Of a stretch of 6,708 nt of DNA, positions 1 to 6,708 are shown in pieces. Position numbers and translations under genes: made by a program. The DNA is from Pseudomonadota bacterium (GTDB lineage Bacteria; Pseudomonadota; Gammaproteobacteria; Xanthomonadales; Xanthomonadaceae): assembly GCA_023423675.1 (NCBI GenBank), contig JAFAFD010000336.1, positions 1 to 6,708 on the forward strand, written 5' to 3'. Numbering within the stretch: the stretch's first letter is position 1; every line of letters begins with the position of its first letter. Under the pieces are notes generated by a model that saw nothing but the letters and a program-made list of their open reading frames with translations, was not told the DNA's origin and made no database searches.

Positions 1-586
1 GGAACATTTCCAGCACGTCGATATGTTCCATGCCCTTGATCGGGTCACCGCCGATACCGACCGCCGAGGACTGGCCCAGCCCGACATCCGAGGTCTGCTT
101 GACCGCCTCATAGGTCAGGGTGCCGGAACGAGAGACGACGCCGACCGAGCCGCGCTTGAAGATGCTGCCCGGCATGATGCCGATCTTGCATTCGTCCGGC
201 GTCATGATGCCGGGGCAGTTCGGCCCGATCAGGCGCGACTTCGAATTGATCAGCGCCCGCTTGACGCGCATCATGTCCAGCACCGGGATGCCTTCGGTGA
301 TGGCGACGATCAGCGGGATCTCGGCATCGATGGCCTCGAGGATCGAATCCGCTGCGAAGGGGGGCGGCACATAGATTACCGACGCATTGGCGCCGGTTTT
401 CGCCACGGCCTCATGCACGCTGTTGAAGACCGGCAGGTCCAGATGTTCGCTGCCACCCTTGCCGGGCGTCACGCCGCCGACCATCTGCGTGCCATAAGCA
501 ATCGCCTGCTCGGTGTGGAAGGTGCCCTGAGACCCGGTGATCCCCTGGCAGATGACTTTGGTGTCTTTGTTGACGAGAACGGCCAT
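1..586 (-). CDS. sucD: Succinyl-CoA synthetase (ADP-forming), alpha subunit, 3' end cut by window edge
   Basis: SucD binds CoA and carries the phosphohistidine of succinyl-CoA synthetase, which converts succinyl-CoA, ADP and phosphate to succinate, CoA and ATP in the cytosolic TCA cycle. The frame is open from ATG at 586 to the left edge and gives 195 residues of a family normally near 290. Visible motifs are the CoA-binding loop [10 protein letters not shown] (residues 15-24), [10 protein letters not shown] with Lys43 (36-45), VIYVPPPFA (70-78), ITEGIP (96-101), GPNCPGI (121-127), SRSGTLTYE (152-160) and GIGGDP (177-182). The catalytic histidine (near 246 in E. coli) lies outside the window. 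The start is set by AAGGGG (596-601) inside the last sucC codons, 9 nt upstream of the ATG. It follows sucC by 6 nt and must be cotranscribed with it. All 3 Tyr codons are TAT and 3 of 4 His codons are CAT, unlike sucC, and several segments resemble alphaproteobacterial SucD. Identity is certain; only completeness is limited. Confidence 0.97.
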   Translation of the reverse strand, partial: MAVLVNKDTKVICQGITGSQGTFHTEQAIAYGTQMVGGVTPGKGGSEHLDLPVFNSVHEAVAKTGANASVIYVPPPFAADSILEAIDAEIPLIVAITEGIPVLDMMRVKRALINSKSRLIGPNCPGIMTPDECKIGIMPGSIFKRGSVGVVSRSGTLTYEAVKQTSDVGLGQSSAVGIGGDPIKGMEHIDVLEMF

Positions 587-592
587 CTTGAA

Positions 593-1756
593 TTACCCCT
601 TCACCGCTTTGACGATTTTCTGCGCTGCGTCCGACAGGTCGTCCGCCGCGATCACGTTCAGGCCGGACTCGCCGATGATCTGCTTGCCCAGCTCGACGTT
701 GGTGCCCTCAAGACGCACGACCAGCGGGACTTGCAGCCCGACTTCCTTCACGGCGGCGATGATGCCTTCCGCGATGATGTCGCAGCGCATGATGCCGCCG
801 AAGATGTTGACCAGGATACCCTTCACGTTCGGGTCCGAGGTGATGATCTTGAACGCCTCGGTCACCTTTTCCTTGGTGGCGCCGCCGCCCACGTCAAGGA
901 AGTTTGCGGGTTCCGCCCCGAACAGCTTGATGATGTCCATGGTGGCCATGGCCAGGCCGGCGCCGTTCACCATGCAGCCGATATTGCCGTCCATGGTGAC
1001 GTAGTTGATGTCCAGTTCCGAAGCGATCACTTCGGTCGGATCTTCCTGGGTCTTGTCGCGCATGGCGACCAAGGCCTTCTGGCGGAACGCGGCGTTGTCG
1101 TCGCTGTCGAACTTGCCGTCCAGCGCGTACAGGTTGCCGTCGTCCAGGATGGCCAGCGGGTTGATTTCAACCAGGGCCAGGTCCTTTTCGTTGAACAGGC
1201 GGTACAGGTTCACCATGATGCTGGCGAACTGGCCGGCCTGCTTGGCGGTCAGGCCCAGCTTGAAGCCGAAATCACGGCCGTGGTAACCCTGCACGCCTTC
1301 GACGAAGTCGACGTTCAGCGAGTGGATCAGCTCCGGGGTTTCAGCAGCGACCTGCTCGATCTCCACGCCGCCTTCCGAAGAAGCGATGTAGGTGATGGTC
1401 TTGGTGCCACGGTCAACCAGCACCGACAGATACAGCTCCTTGACGATCTCGCCGGCGGTGGTCACCAGCACCAGGTTGACCGGCAGTTCGACGCCTGCGG
1501 TCTGGTAGGTGGCCATCTTGGTGCCGAGCATCTTGGCCGCAGCGGCCTTCACGTCGTCAGTGGTCTTGCAGAACTTGACGCCGCCAGCCTTGCCGCGGCC
1601 GCCAGCGTGGATCTGCGCCTTGACCATCCAGGGGCCCTGGCCCAGGGAGTTGGCAGCTTCGACTGCTTCGTCCGGGGTCGCCGCGACCTTGCCGGCCGGG
1701 ACCGGGATGCCGTACTCGGCAAGCAGCTGTTTTGACTGGTATTCGTGGAAATTCAT
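593..1756 (-). CDS. sucC: Succinyl-CoA synthetase (ADP-forming), beta subunit
   Basis: SucC is the nucleotide-binding and succinate-binding subunit of succinyl-CoA synthetase and works with SucD from the next gene. The 387-residue product matches the usual length (388 in E. coli). An ATP-grasp domain occupies roughly residues 1-240, with Lys46, the glycine-rich loop GGRGKAGG (52-59), EINP with Asn199 and LDGK with Asp213; Asn199 and Asp213 fall at the E. coli Mg-binding positions. The C-terminal ligase domain shows [11 protein letters not shown] (260-270), [13 protein letters not shown] (286-298), [10 protein letters not shown] (317-326) and VRLEGTN (347-353). MNFHEYQ at the N-terminus is the family's normal start, so ATG at 1756 is secure although the ribosome binding site is weak (GGTGA 3 nt away). 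It heads the sucC-sucD operon. From about residue 278 the sequence reads more like alphaproteobacterial SucC than like E. coli, while the N-terminal half lacks the insertion found after the GRGK loop in alphaproteobacteria. Confidence 0.98.
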   Translation of the reverse strand: MNFHEYQSKQLLAEYGIPVPAGKVAATPDEAVEAANSLGQGPWMVKAQIHAGGRGKAGGVKFCKTTDDVKAAAAKMLGTKMATYQTAGVELPVNLVLVTTAGEIVKELYLSVLVDRGTKTITYIASSEGGVEIEQVAAETPELIHSLNVDFVEGVQGYHGRDFGFKLGLTAKQAGQFASIMVNLYRLFNEKDLALVEINPLAILDDGNLYALDGKFDSDDNAAFRQKALVAMRDKTQEDPTEVIASELDINYVTMDGNIGCMVNGAGLAMATMDIIKLFGAEPANFLDVGGGATKEKVTEAFKIITSDPNVKGILVNIFGGIMRCDIIAEGIIAAVKEVGLQVPLVVRLEGTNVELGKQIIGESGLNVIAADDLSDAAQKIVKAVKG

Positions 1757-1840
1757 GCGTCACCGTGGGAATAGGAACGACCGCACGCAATTCCTCAGGG
1801 GCCCCGGCGGGGCGCCGGCATGGACCGCGGCGGGCCCACT

Positions 1841-1869
1841 ATTGTGGCCGAGCCAGCGCCGGGGCGCAA
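1841..1869 (-). promoter_or_regulatory. Candidate sigma70-type promoter for sucCD
   Basis: Read on the minus strand, TTGCGC (1869-1864) and CACAAT (1846-1841) are separated by exactly 17 nt. Each matches four of six consensus bases, which is good for a high-GC genome. A start near 1834 would give a leader of about 78 nt before the sucC ATG, containing the GC-rich stem GCCCC/GGGGC with a 3-nt loop (1801-1813). This is a motif-based inference; no transcript data are available. Confidence 0.5.
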
Positions 1870-1969
1870 AGAACCCGGGACAAACGGCCAGACCCGGCCA
1901 GATTTCCACCGTCATTCAGGCAGTTGCGGCGCCCCGGCGGGGTGGGCCCGTGGGCCCGGCCCGGTCCGA

Positions 1970-2002
1970 TTGCGCAGGAAACCGCTTCCACAGGCCTATA
2001 CT
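1970..2002 (+). promoter_or_regulatory. Weak candidate promoter for pilSR
   Basis: TATACT (1997-2002) matches the -10 consensus at five of six positions and faces pilS. The nearest -35-like hexamer, TTGCGC (1970-1975), is 21 nt away, longer than the usual 16-18, so the promoter would be weak, activator-dependent or wrongly paired. A start near 2009 would put the whole SMAG pair into a leader of about 120 nt. Confidence 0.3.
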
Positions 2003-2020
2003 GGGGGCCGTCGCGTCGAG

Positions 2021-2041
2021 GTAGAGAGCCATGCTCGACTG
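2021..2041 (+). repeat. SMAG (GTAG-type REP) repeat, left unit, with a 3-nt deletion
   Basis: The unit starts with GTAG, then AG, AGC, CAT, GCTCGACT and a final G. Compared with the opposite unit at 2052-2075 it lacks three bases (TCG) of the 5' stem arm, so it cannot form the 8-bp stem alone. It can still pair with the other unit. GTAG-headed stem-loops of 22-25 nt are the SMAG family of S. maltophilia, REP elements thought to be moved by a RAYT transposase encoded elsewhere. Confidence 0.8.
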
Positions 2042-2051
2042 ATGTCTGGAG

Positions 2052-2075
2052 CAGTCGAGCATGGCTCGACTCTAC
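2052..2075 (-). repeat. SMAG (GTAG-type REP) repeat, right unit, intact
   Basis: On the minus strand it reads GTAG, AGTCGAGC, CAT, GCTCGACT, G: a perfect 8-bp stem with a 3-nt loop behind the GTAG head, the canonical SMAG form. With the left unit 10 nt away in inverted orientation (GTAG ends outward) it makes a REP doublet. The two units share 15 perfectly complementary bases plus GTAGAG/CTCTAC beyond a 3-nt bulge, so a long hairpin spanning 2021-2075 is possible in RNA or single-stranded DNA. Confidence 0.88.
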
Positions 2076-2113
2076 AAGTGCCAACGCCGTCAGATCCAGT
2101 TCCAGGCAGCCAG

Positions 2114-2121
2114 AAGGGGAG
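2114..2121 (+). promoter_or_regulatory. Ribosome binding site deciding the pilS GTG start
   Basis: AAGGGGAG lies 7 nt before GTG at 2129 and is the only strong Shine-Dalgarno-like sequence near the pilS N-terminus. The in-frame ATG at 2042 has nothing comparable at suitable distance and lies in the spacer between the two SMAG units. Confidence 0.75.
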
Positions 2122-2128
2122 TTCCGGC

Positions 2129-3742
2129 GTGTCACCCAGTGCTTCATTGATCGACCGCATCGAATCGATTCCCCGGCGCGAGCTGTATTTCTTCGCGCTG
2201 TACCGCGTGCTGATCGCCTCGGTCATCGCCGCGCTGCTGTACAGCCCGCTGTCGGCCATGGTCGGCGAAGCGCACCACCCGCGCCTGGCGTACGGCGTCG
2301 GGGCCGCCTATCTGGCGCTGTCCCTGCTGCTGCTGGTGGTGGGCCGCAGCGAGCGCTGGCTGCTGCCGATCGTGGTCACCGGCGTGCTGCTGGACATCAT
2401 CGCCGCCAGCCTGCTGGCCCACGCCCTACCCGGTGCCAGCGCCGGCATCTCGATGTCGCTGCTGTTCAACATCGCCGCCGCGGCCACCCTGCTGCCCCTC
2501 AGCTGGGGCCTGGTGCTGGCCCTGGCCGCCAGCGTCGCCACCGCCGCCGAGTACCTGTGGAAGGTGCTGGAGGGCGGTGACCCCACCCGCACCCTGGCCG
2601 AACTGGCGATGTTCGCCACCAGCTACCTGGCCCTGGCCTTCATCAGCTACCAGGTCGGCAACCGCGCGCGCCGCAACCAGCAGCTGGCCAACCAGCGCGG
2701 CGATGAAGTGGCCAACCTGTTCCAGATCAACGAGCTGATCATCCGTCGCATGCGCACCGGGGTGATCGTCGTCGATGGCGACAACCGCATCACCCTGGCC
2801 AACGAAGCCGCCGCCCTGCTGCTCGGCGACCGCGACGGGGTCGGCGAGACCGGCCAGCTGGACCTGGCCAGCATCGCCCCCGAACTGGCCCGGCGCCTGA
2901 ACCGCTGGCGAAACGGCTGGGCCCAGGACGAACTGCCGCTGCAGCTCAACCCCGATCAGCCCGAAGTGCAGCCCCGGTTTGCCCGCCTGCTGGCCGGCAG
3001 CGAGCTGGCCCTGGTCTTCCTGGACGACTCCAGCGTGGTCTCGCGCCGCGCCGAGTCGCTCACCCTCTCGGCCATGGGCCGCTTCTCGGCCAGCCTGGCG
3101 CACGAGATCCGCAACCCGCTGGCGGCCATCAACTACGCCGTGCAGCTGCTGGAGGAAGGCACCGGCTTCAACGAGAGCGACCGCCGCCTGCTGCAGATCA
3201 TCCACCAGCAGTGCCAGCGCACCAACGGCATCGTCGAGAGCGTGCTGGGCCTGGCCCGGCGCGAGCGCGCCACCCCCGAGAACGTCGACCTGGCCGCCTT
3301 CGTGCGCCGCTTCGTGCTGGACTACAAGCAGGGCCAGACCCTGGAAACGGACAGCATCGAGCCGATCATCAACGACACCTCGGTGCCCGCCCTGGTCGAC
3401 ACCCGCCACCTCTACCAGGTGCTGACCGTGCTGGTGCACAACGCGCTGAAGTACGGCCGCATCGGCGAGCAGCCGGCGCGCGTGCGCCTGCGCGTGGCCC
3501 GGCACGAGCGCAGCGCGGTGATCGATGTGATGGACCGCGGCCCGGGCATCCCCGAGGCCGTGGCTGCGCAGCTGTTCCGCCCCTTCTTCACCACCTCCGA
3601 GCACGGCACCGGCCTGGGGCTGTACATCGCCCGCGAGCTGTGCCGGGCCAACCAGGCGCGCCTGGACTACATCCCCGTGCCGGCCGGCGGTTCCTGCTTC
3701 CGCCTGGTCCTGCCCGGCCCGCACACCCTGCTCCCGCAGTGA
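2129..3742 (+). CDS. pilS: Type IV pilus two-component sensor histidine kinase PilS
   Basis: PilS is the inner-membrane kinase that phosphorylates PilR to control pilin transcription; in P. aeruginosa it senses pilin levels in the membrane. With the GTG start the product has 537 residues, the usual PilS size. About six hydrophobic segments fill residues 21-177 (approximately 21-44, 54-72, 78-98, 107-124, 125-140 and 158-177). A PAS-like region follows (about 200-305, starting INELIIRRMRTGVIVVD). The kinase core shows the H-box SLAHEIRNPLAAI with His325, the N-box LVHNALKYG with Asn438, the G1 box DRGPGIPE (469-476), the F box LFRPFFTT (482-489) and the G2 box GTGLGLYIA (493-501), so all catalytic parts are present. 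GTG is preferred over ATG at 2042, which would add 29 residues derived partly from a SMAG repeat. pilR follows after 53 nt and is its cognate regulator. Confidence 0.95.
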   Translation: MSPSASLIDRIESIPRRELYFFALYRVLIASVIAALLYSPLSAMVGEAHHPRLAYGVGAAYLALSLLLLVVGRSERWLLPIVVTGVLLDIIAASLLAHALPGASAGISMSLLFNIAAAATLLPLSWGLVLALAASVATAAEYLWKVLEGGDPTRTLAELAMFATSYLALAFISYQVGNRARRNQQLANQRGDEVANLFQINELIIRRMRTGVIVVDGDNRITLANEAAALLLGDRDGVGETGQLDLASIAPELARRLNRWRNGWAQDELPLQLNPDQPEVQPRFARLLAGSELALVFLDDSSVVSRRAESLTLSAMGRFSASLAHEIRNPLAAINYAVQLLEEGTGFNESDRRLLQIIHQQCQRTNGIVESVLGLARRERATPENVDLAAFVRRFVLDYKQGQTLETDSIEPIINDTSVPALVDTRHLYQVLTVLVHNALKYGRIGEQPARVRLRVARHERSAVIDVMDRGPGIPEAVAAQLFRPFFTTSEHGTGLGLYIARELCRANQARLDYIPVPAGGSCFRLVLPGPHTLLPQ

Positions 3743-3759
3743 CCCGCTGCGTCAAACAT

Positions 3760-3787
3760 TTGTCGCTTCCAGCCCCCTCGTTTATCT
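3760..3787 (+). promoter_or_regulatory. Candidate internal promoter for pilR, possibly leaderless
   Basis: The 53-nt pilS-pilR gap contains TTGTCG (3760-3765) and TTATCT (3782-3787) with a 16-nt spacer. The -10-like hexamer ends 8 nt before the pilR ATG (3796), so a start 7-9 nt downstream would coincide with the first codon. The sequence just before the ATG is pyrimidine-rich and has no Shine-Dalgarno motif, which fits a leaderless message. Without transcript data this is a suggestion. Confidence 0.35.
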
Positions 3788-3795
3788 TCCCTGCC

Positions 3796-5169
<1,374 letters not shown>

Positions 5170-5185
5170 GGCGGGCCATCCCCCG

Positions 5186-5208
5186 GTAGTGCCGGCCGCT
5201 GGCCGGCA
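5186..5208 (+). repeat. SMAG (GTAG-type REP) repeat downstream of pilR
   Basis: GTAG is followed by TGCCGGCC, GCT and GGCCGGCA, a perfect 8-bp stem with a 3-nt loop. It begins 16 nt after the pilR stop codon. No T-run follows, so it is not a classical intrinsic terminator, but in the pilR transcript it would form a stable 3' hairpin that could block exonucleases. Confidence 0.85.
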
Positions 5209-5225
5209 ACTTCACGCATCGTGTC

Positions 5226-5248
5226 ATCCACGCATGGCGTGGATCTAC
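5226..5248 (-). repeat. SMAG (GTAG-type REP) repeat, second unit between pilR and pilB
   Basis: On the minus strand it reads GTAG, ATCCACGC, CAT, GCGTGGAT: a perfect 8-bp stem with a CAT loop, the same loop as in the unit upstream of pilS. It faces the unit at 5186-5208 with GTAG ends outward, but its stem sequence is different, so the two belong to different SMAG subfamilies and each folds alone. Confidence 0.85.
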
Positions 5249-5253
5249 ATGCC

Positions 5254-5292
5254 GGGGTCGGATCCCTTTCCGCAGGAAAGGGCTCTGACCCC
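5254..5292. repeat. 39-nt hairpin repeat at the 3' end of pilB
   Basis: GGGGTC (5254-5259) pairs with GACCCC (5287-5292), and CCCTTTCC (5264-5271) pairs with GGAAAGGG (5275-5282) around a GCA loop. Of the four positions between, two pair, one is a G-T wobble and one is a mismatch. It lies 7 nt after the pilB stop and also downstream of pilR, so it could act as a two-way transcript end or stability element, though no T-run follows on either strand. From memory, close copies are widespread between Stenotrophomonas genes; this was not checked. Confidence 0.75.
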
Positions 5293-5299
5293 AACCGCA

Positions 5300-6708
5300 T
5301 CAATCCTTGGTAACGCGGTTGATCTCGGCCAGGCTGGTCACGCCCGCGGCTGCCTTCTTCAGTGCCGACTGGCGCAGGTCATTCACCTTGATCGCCTGTG
5401 CCGCCTCGGCAATCTGCAGCGCATTGCCACCGGCCAGGATGATCGTCGAGATCTCGTCGGTCATCGGCATCACCTGGTAGATACCGGTACGGCCCTTGTA
5501 GCCCTCGGTGCACTCGTCGCAGCCCACCGCTTCGTACAGCTGGATGCCCGCATCCAGCTGCTCCTGGGTGAAGCCTTCGGCCAGCAGCGCATGAGCCGGC
5601 AGATTGGTCAGCCGCTTGCAGTTGCCGCACAGCCGTCGCGCCAGTCGCTGCGCGATCACCAGGGTCACCGAGCTGGTGATGTTGTATGGCGCGATGCCCA
5701 TGTTCATCAGGCGCGCGATGGTCTGCGGTGCGTCATTGGTATGCAGCGTGGACAGCACCATGTGACCGGTCTGCGCCGCCTTGATCGCGATCTCGGCCGT
5801 TTCCAGGTCGCGGATTTCGCCGCCCATGATGATGTCCGGATCCTGTCGCAGGAACGAGCGCAGCGCGGCCGCAAAGGTCATGCCGCGCTTGTTGTTCTGC
5901 TGCACCTGGTTGACGCCGGGCAGGCGGATTTCCACCGGATCTTCGGCGGTCGAGATGTTGCGGGTCTCGTCGTTGAGGATGCCCAACGCGGTGTACAGCG
6001 AGACGGTCTTGCCCGAACCGGTCGGGCCGGTCACCAGCACCATGCCGTAGGGCTTGTGGATCGCCTCCAGGAACAGCTTCTGCTGGTCCGGCTCGTAACC
6101 CAGCTTGTCGATGCCCAGCTTGGCTGCGCTGCCATCCAGGATACGCAGCACCACCTTCTCGCCGAACAGCGTCGGCAAGGTGCTGACGCGGAAGTCGATC
6201 TGCTTGGTCTTGGACAGGTTCAGCTTGATGCGTCCGTCCTGCGGCACGCGCTTTTCAGCGATATCCAGCTGCGCCATCACCTTCAGGCGCGCGGCGATGC
6301 GCTGGTTCAACTTGACCGGCGCGCGCGCGACCATCTTCAGCAGGCCGTCGATGCGCAGGCGCACGCGGTAATCGTCTTCGTAGGGCTCGAAGTGGATGTC
6401 CGAGGCGCCCTTGCGGATCGCGTCGACCAGCACCTTGTTGACGAACTTGACCACCGGGGTGTCGTCGCCCTTGGCGTCGATGCCGCTGTCGCTGCCGGAC
6501 ATGTCCTCGTCGCCGCCAGAGACATCGAGGTTGGCCATGCCTTCGTCATCACCACCGAGCGCATCGCCCATGGTGTCGTGGCTGGCGTGCCACTGCTCCA
6601 GCGTGCGGCGGATCTGGTCTTCGTCAACCAGGATCGGCTCCACCACCAGGTTGGTGTGGAACTTGATCTCATCCAGCGAATGGGTCGGGTTGCTGGTGCC
6701 GACGAACA
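5300..6708 (-). CDS. pilB: Type IV pilus assembly (extension) ATPase PilB, 5' end cut by window edge
   Basis: PilB is the cytoplasmic hexameric AAA+ motor of the GspE/PilB family that drives pilus extension by pilin polymerisation. The frame is open from the right edge to TGA at 5300-5302 and encodes the last 468 residues; about 110 N-terminal residues are missing. The right end still shows the end of the MshEN-like N-domain (SLDEIKFHTNLVVEPILVDE), then a Gly/Asp/Ser-rich linker (about 6571-6458). The ATPase follows with ASDIHFEP, VRLRIDG and the Asp-box region DFRVSTLPTLFGEKVVLRIL (6196-6137), Walker A GPTGSGKT (6028-6005), Walker B ending in MGGEIRD, where most relatives have MVGEIRD (5827-5807), and the His box TGHMVLSTLHT (5770-5738). 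Two CxxC pairs (CGNC and CDEC, 5629-5510) form the zinc site typical of GspE/PilB. Presence of the CxxC pairs and GEIRD-family features with the PilSR neighbourhood favours PilB over the retraction ATPase PilT, which lacks the zinc site. Confidence 0.97.
   Translation of the reverse strand, partial: FVGTSNPTHSLDEIKFHTNLVVEPILVDEDQIRRTLEQWHASHDTMGDALGGDDEGMANLDVSGGDEDMSGSDSGIDAKGDDTPVVKFVNKVLVDAIRKGASDIHFEPYEDDYRVRLRIDGLLKMVARAPVKLNQRIAARLKVMAQLDIAEKRVPQDGRIKLNLSKTKQIDFRVSTLPTLFGEKVVLRILDGSAAKLGIDKLGYEPDQQKLFLEAIHKPYGMVLVTGPTGSGKTVSLYTALGILNDETRNISTAEDPVEIRLPGVNQVQQNNKRGMTFAAALRSFLRQDPDIIMGGEIRDLETAEIAIKAAQTGHMVLSTLHTNDAPQTIARLMNMGIAPYNITSSVTLVIAQRLARRLCGNCKRLTNLPAHALLAEGFTQEQLDAGIQLYEAVGCDECTEGYKGRTGIYQVMPMTDEISTIILAGGNALQIAEAAQAIKVNDLRQSALKKAAAGVTSLAEINRVTKD

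Larger units (their letters stand above)
1757..2128. other. Divergent sucC/pilS intergenic region
   Basis: This 372-nt spacer has no credible gene. It holds a sucCD promoter candidate (1841-1869), the GC-rich sucC leader, a -10-like element facing pilS (1997-2002), an inverted pair of SMAG repeats (2021-2075) and the pilS ribosome binding site (2114-2121). The 12-mer GCCCCGGCGGGG occurs twice, at 1801-1812 and 1931-1942, one copy on each side of the sucCD promoter. An open frame enters pilS from 1820, but its upstream 103 codons have no family resemblance and cross the SMAG repeats, so they are read here as noncoding. Confidence 0.8.

Noticed and set aside
23..1735. Plus-strand open frame of 570 codons opposite sucD and sucC
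   Set aside because: It is antisense to two certain genes, rich in His, Asp, Arg and Ala as expected of high-GC shadow frames, and has no recognisable domain.
1795..1821. Eight-codon open frame in the sucC leader (minus strand, MPAPRRGP)
   Set aside because: It has no Shine-Dalgarno sequence and no run of regulatory codons; short frames like this are expected by chance.
1820..2128. N-terminal extension of pilS from ATG at 1820
   Set aside because: It would add 103 residues with no PilS resemblance, would translate the SMAG repeats and has no ribosome binding site.
2426..3724. Minus-strand open frame of 432 codons opposite pilS
   Set aside because: Shadow of the pilS codon bias; low-complexity Gly/Gln/Ala/Val composition and no family motif.
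5300..6646. pilB read as a complete 448-residue gene starting with GTG at 6646
   Set aside because: The frame stays open to the window edge and the upstream residues (SLDEIKFHTNL) match the PilB N-domain, so the GTG is internal.

Overview
The window looks like a core chromosomal region of a GC-rich gammaproteobacterium of the Xanthomonadaceae, most likely Stenotrophomonas. Three things point there: the strong G/C bias at third codon positions, the sucCD next to pilSR/pilB arrangement typical of xanthomonads, and four short palindromes that begin with GTAG, the hallmark of the SMAG (Stenotrophomonas maltophilia GTAG) REP-type repeats. The genus call rests on recalled family knowledge, not on a database search.

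Layout from left to right. On the minus strand lie the first 195 codons of sucD (cut by the left edge) and complete sucC, separated by 6 nt. They encode the alpha and beta subunits of succinyl-CoA synthetase in the TCA cycle. A 372-nt divergent spacer follows, with a good sigma70-type promoter facing sucC, a weaker -10-like candidate facing pilS, and an inverted pair of SMAG repeats. On the plus strand lie pilS (membrane sensor kinase, GTG start chosen from a strong ribosome binding site) and pilR (sigma54-dependent response regulator), 53 nt apart. A convergent 130-nt spacer holds two more SMAG repeats and one 39-nt hairpin repeat. The rest is the minus-strand gene pilB, the type IV pilus extension ATPase, cut at its N-terminus by the right edge.

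How the genes work together: PilS and PilR form the two-component system that, in Pseudomonas and xanthomonads, activates sigma54-dependent transcription of the major pilin gene pilA. PilB is the motor that polymerises that pilin, so the right two thirds of the window is a type IV pilus regulation and assembly locus. pilA, pilC and pilD would be expected just beyond the right edge. sucCD is a metabolic neighbour with no evident mechanistic link.

Nothing in the window looks like a previously undescribed system. The points most worth checking are the alphaproteobacterial look of SucD and the C-terminal half of SucC, a possible leaderless promoter for pilR, the SMAG pair in the pilS upstream region, and a glycine replacing the usual valine in the PilB Walker B segment.
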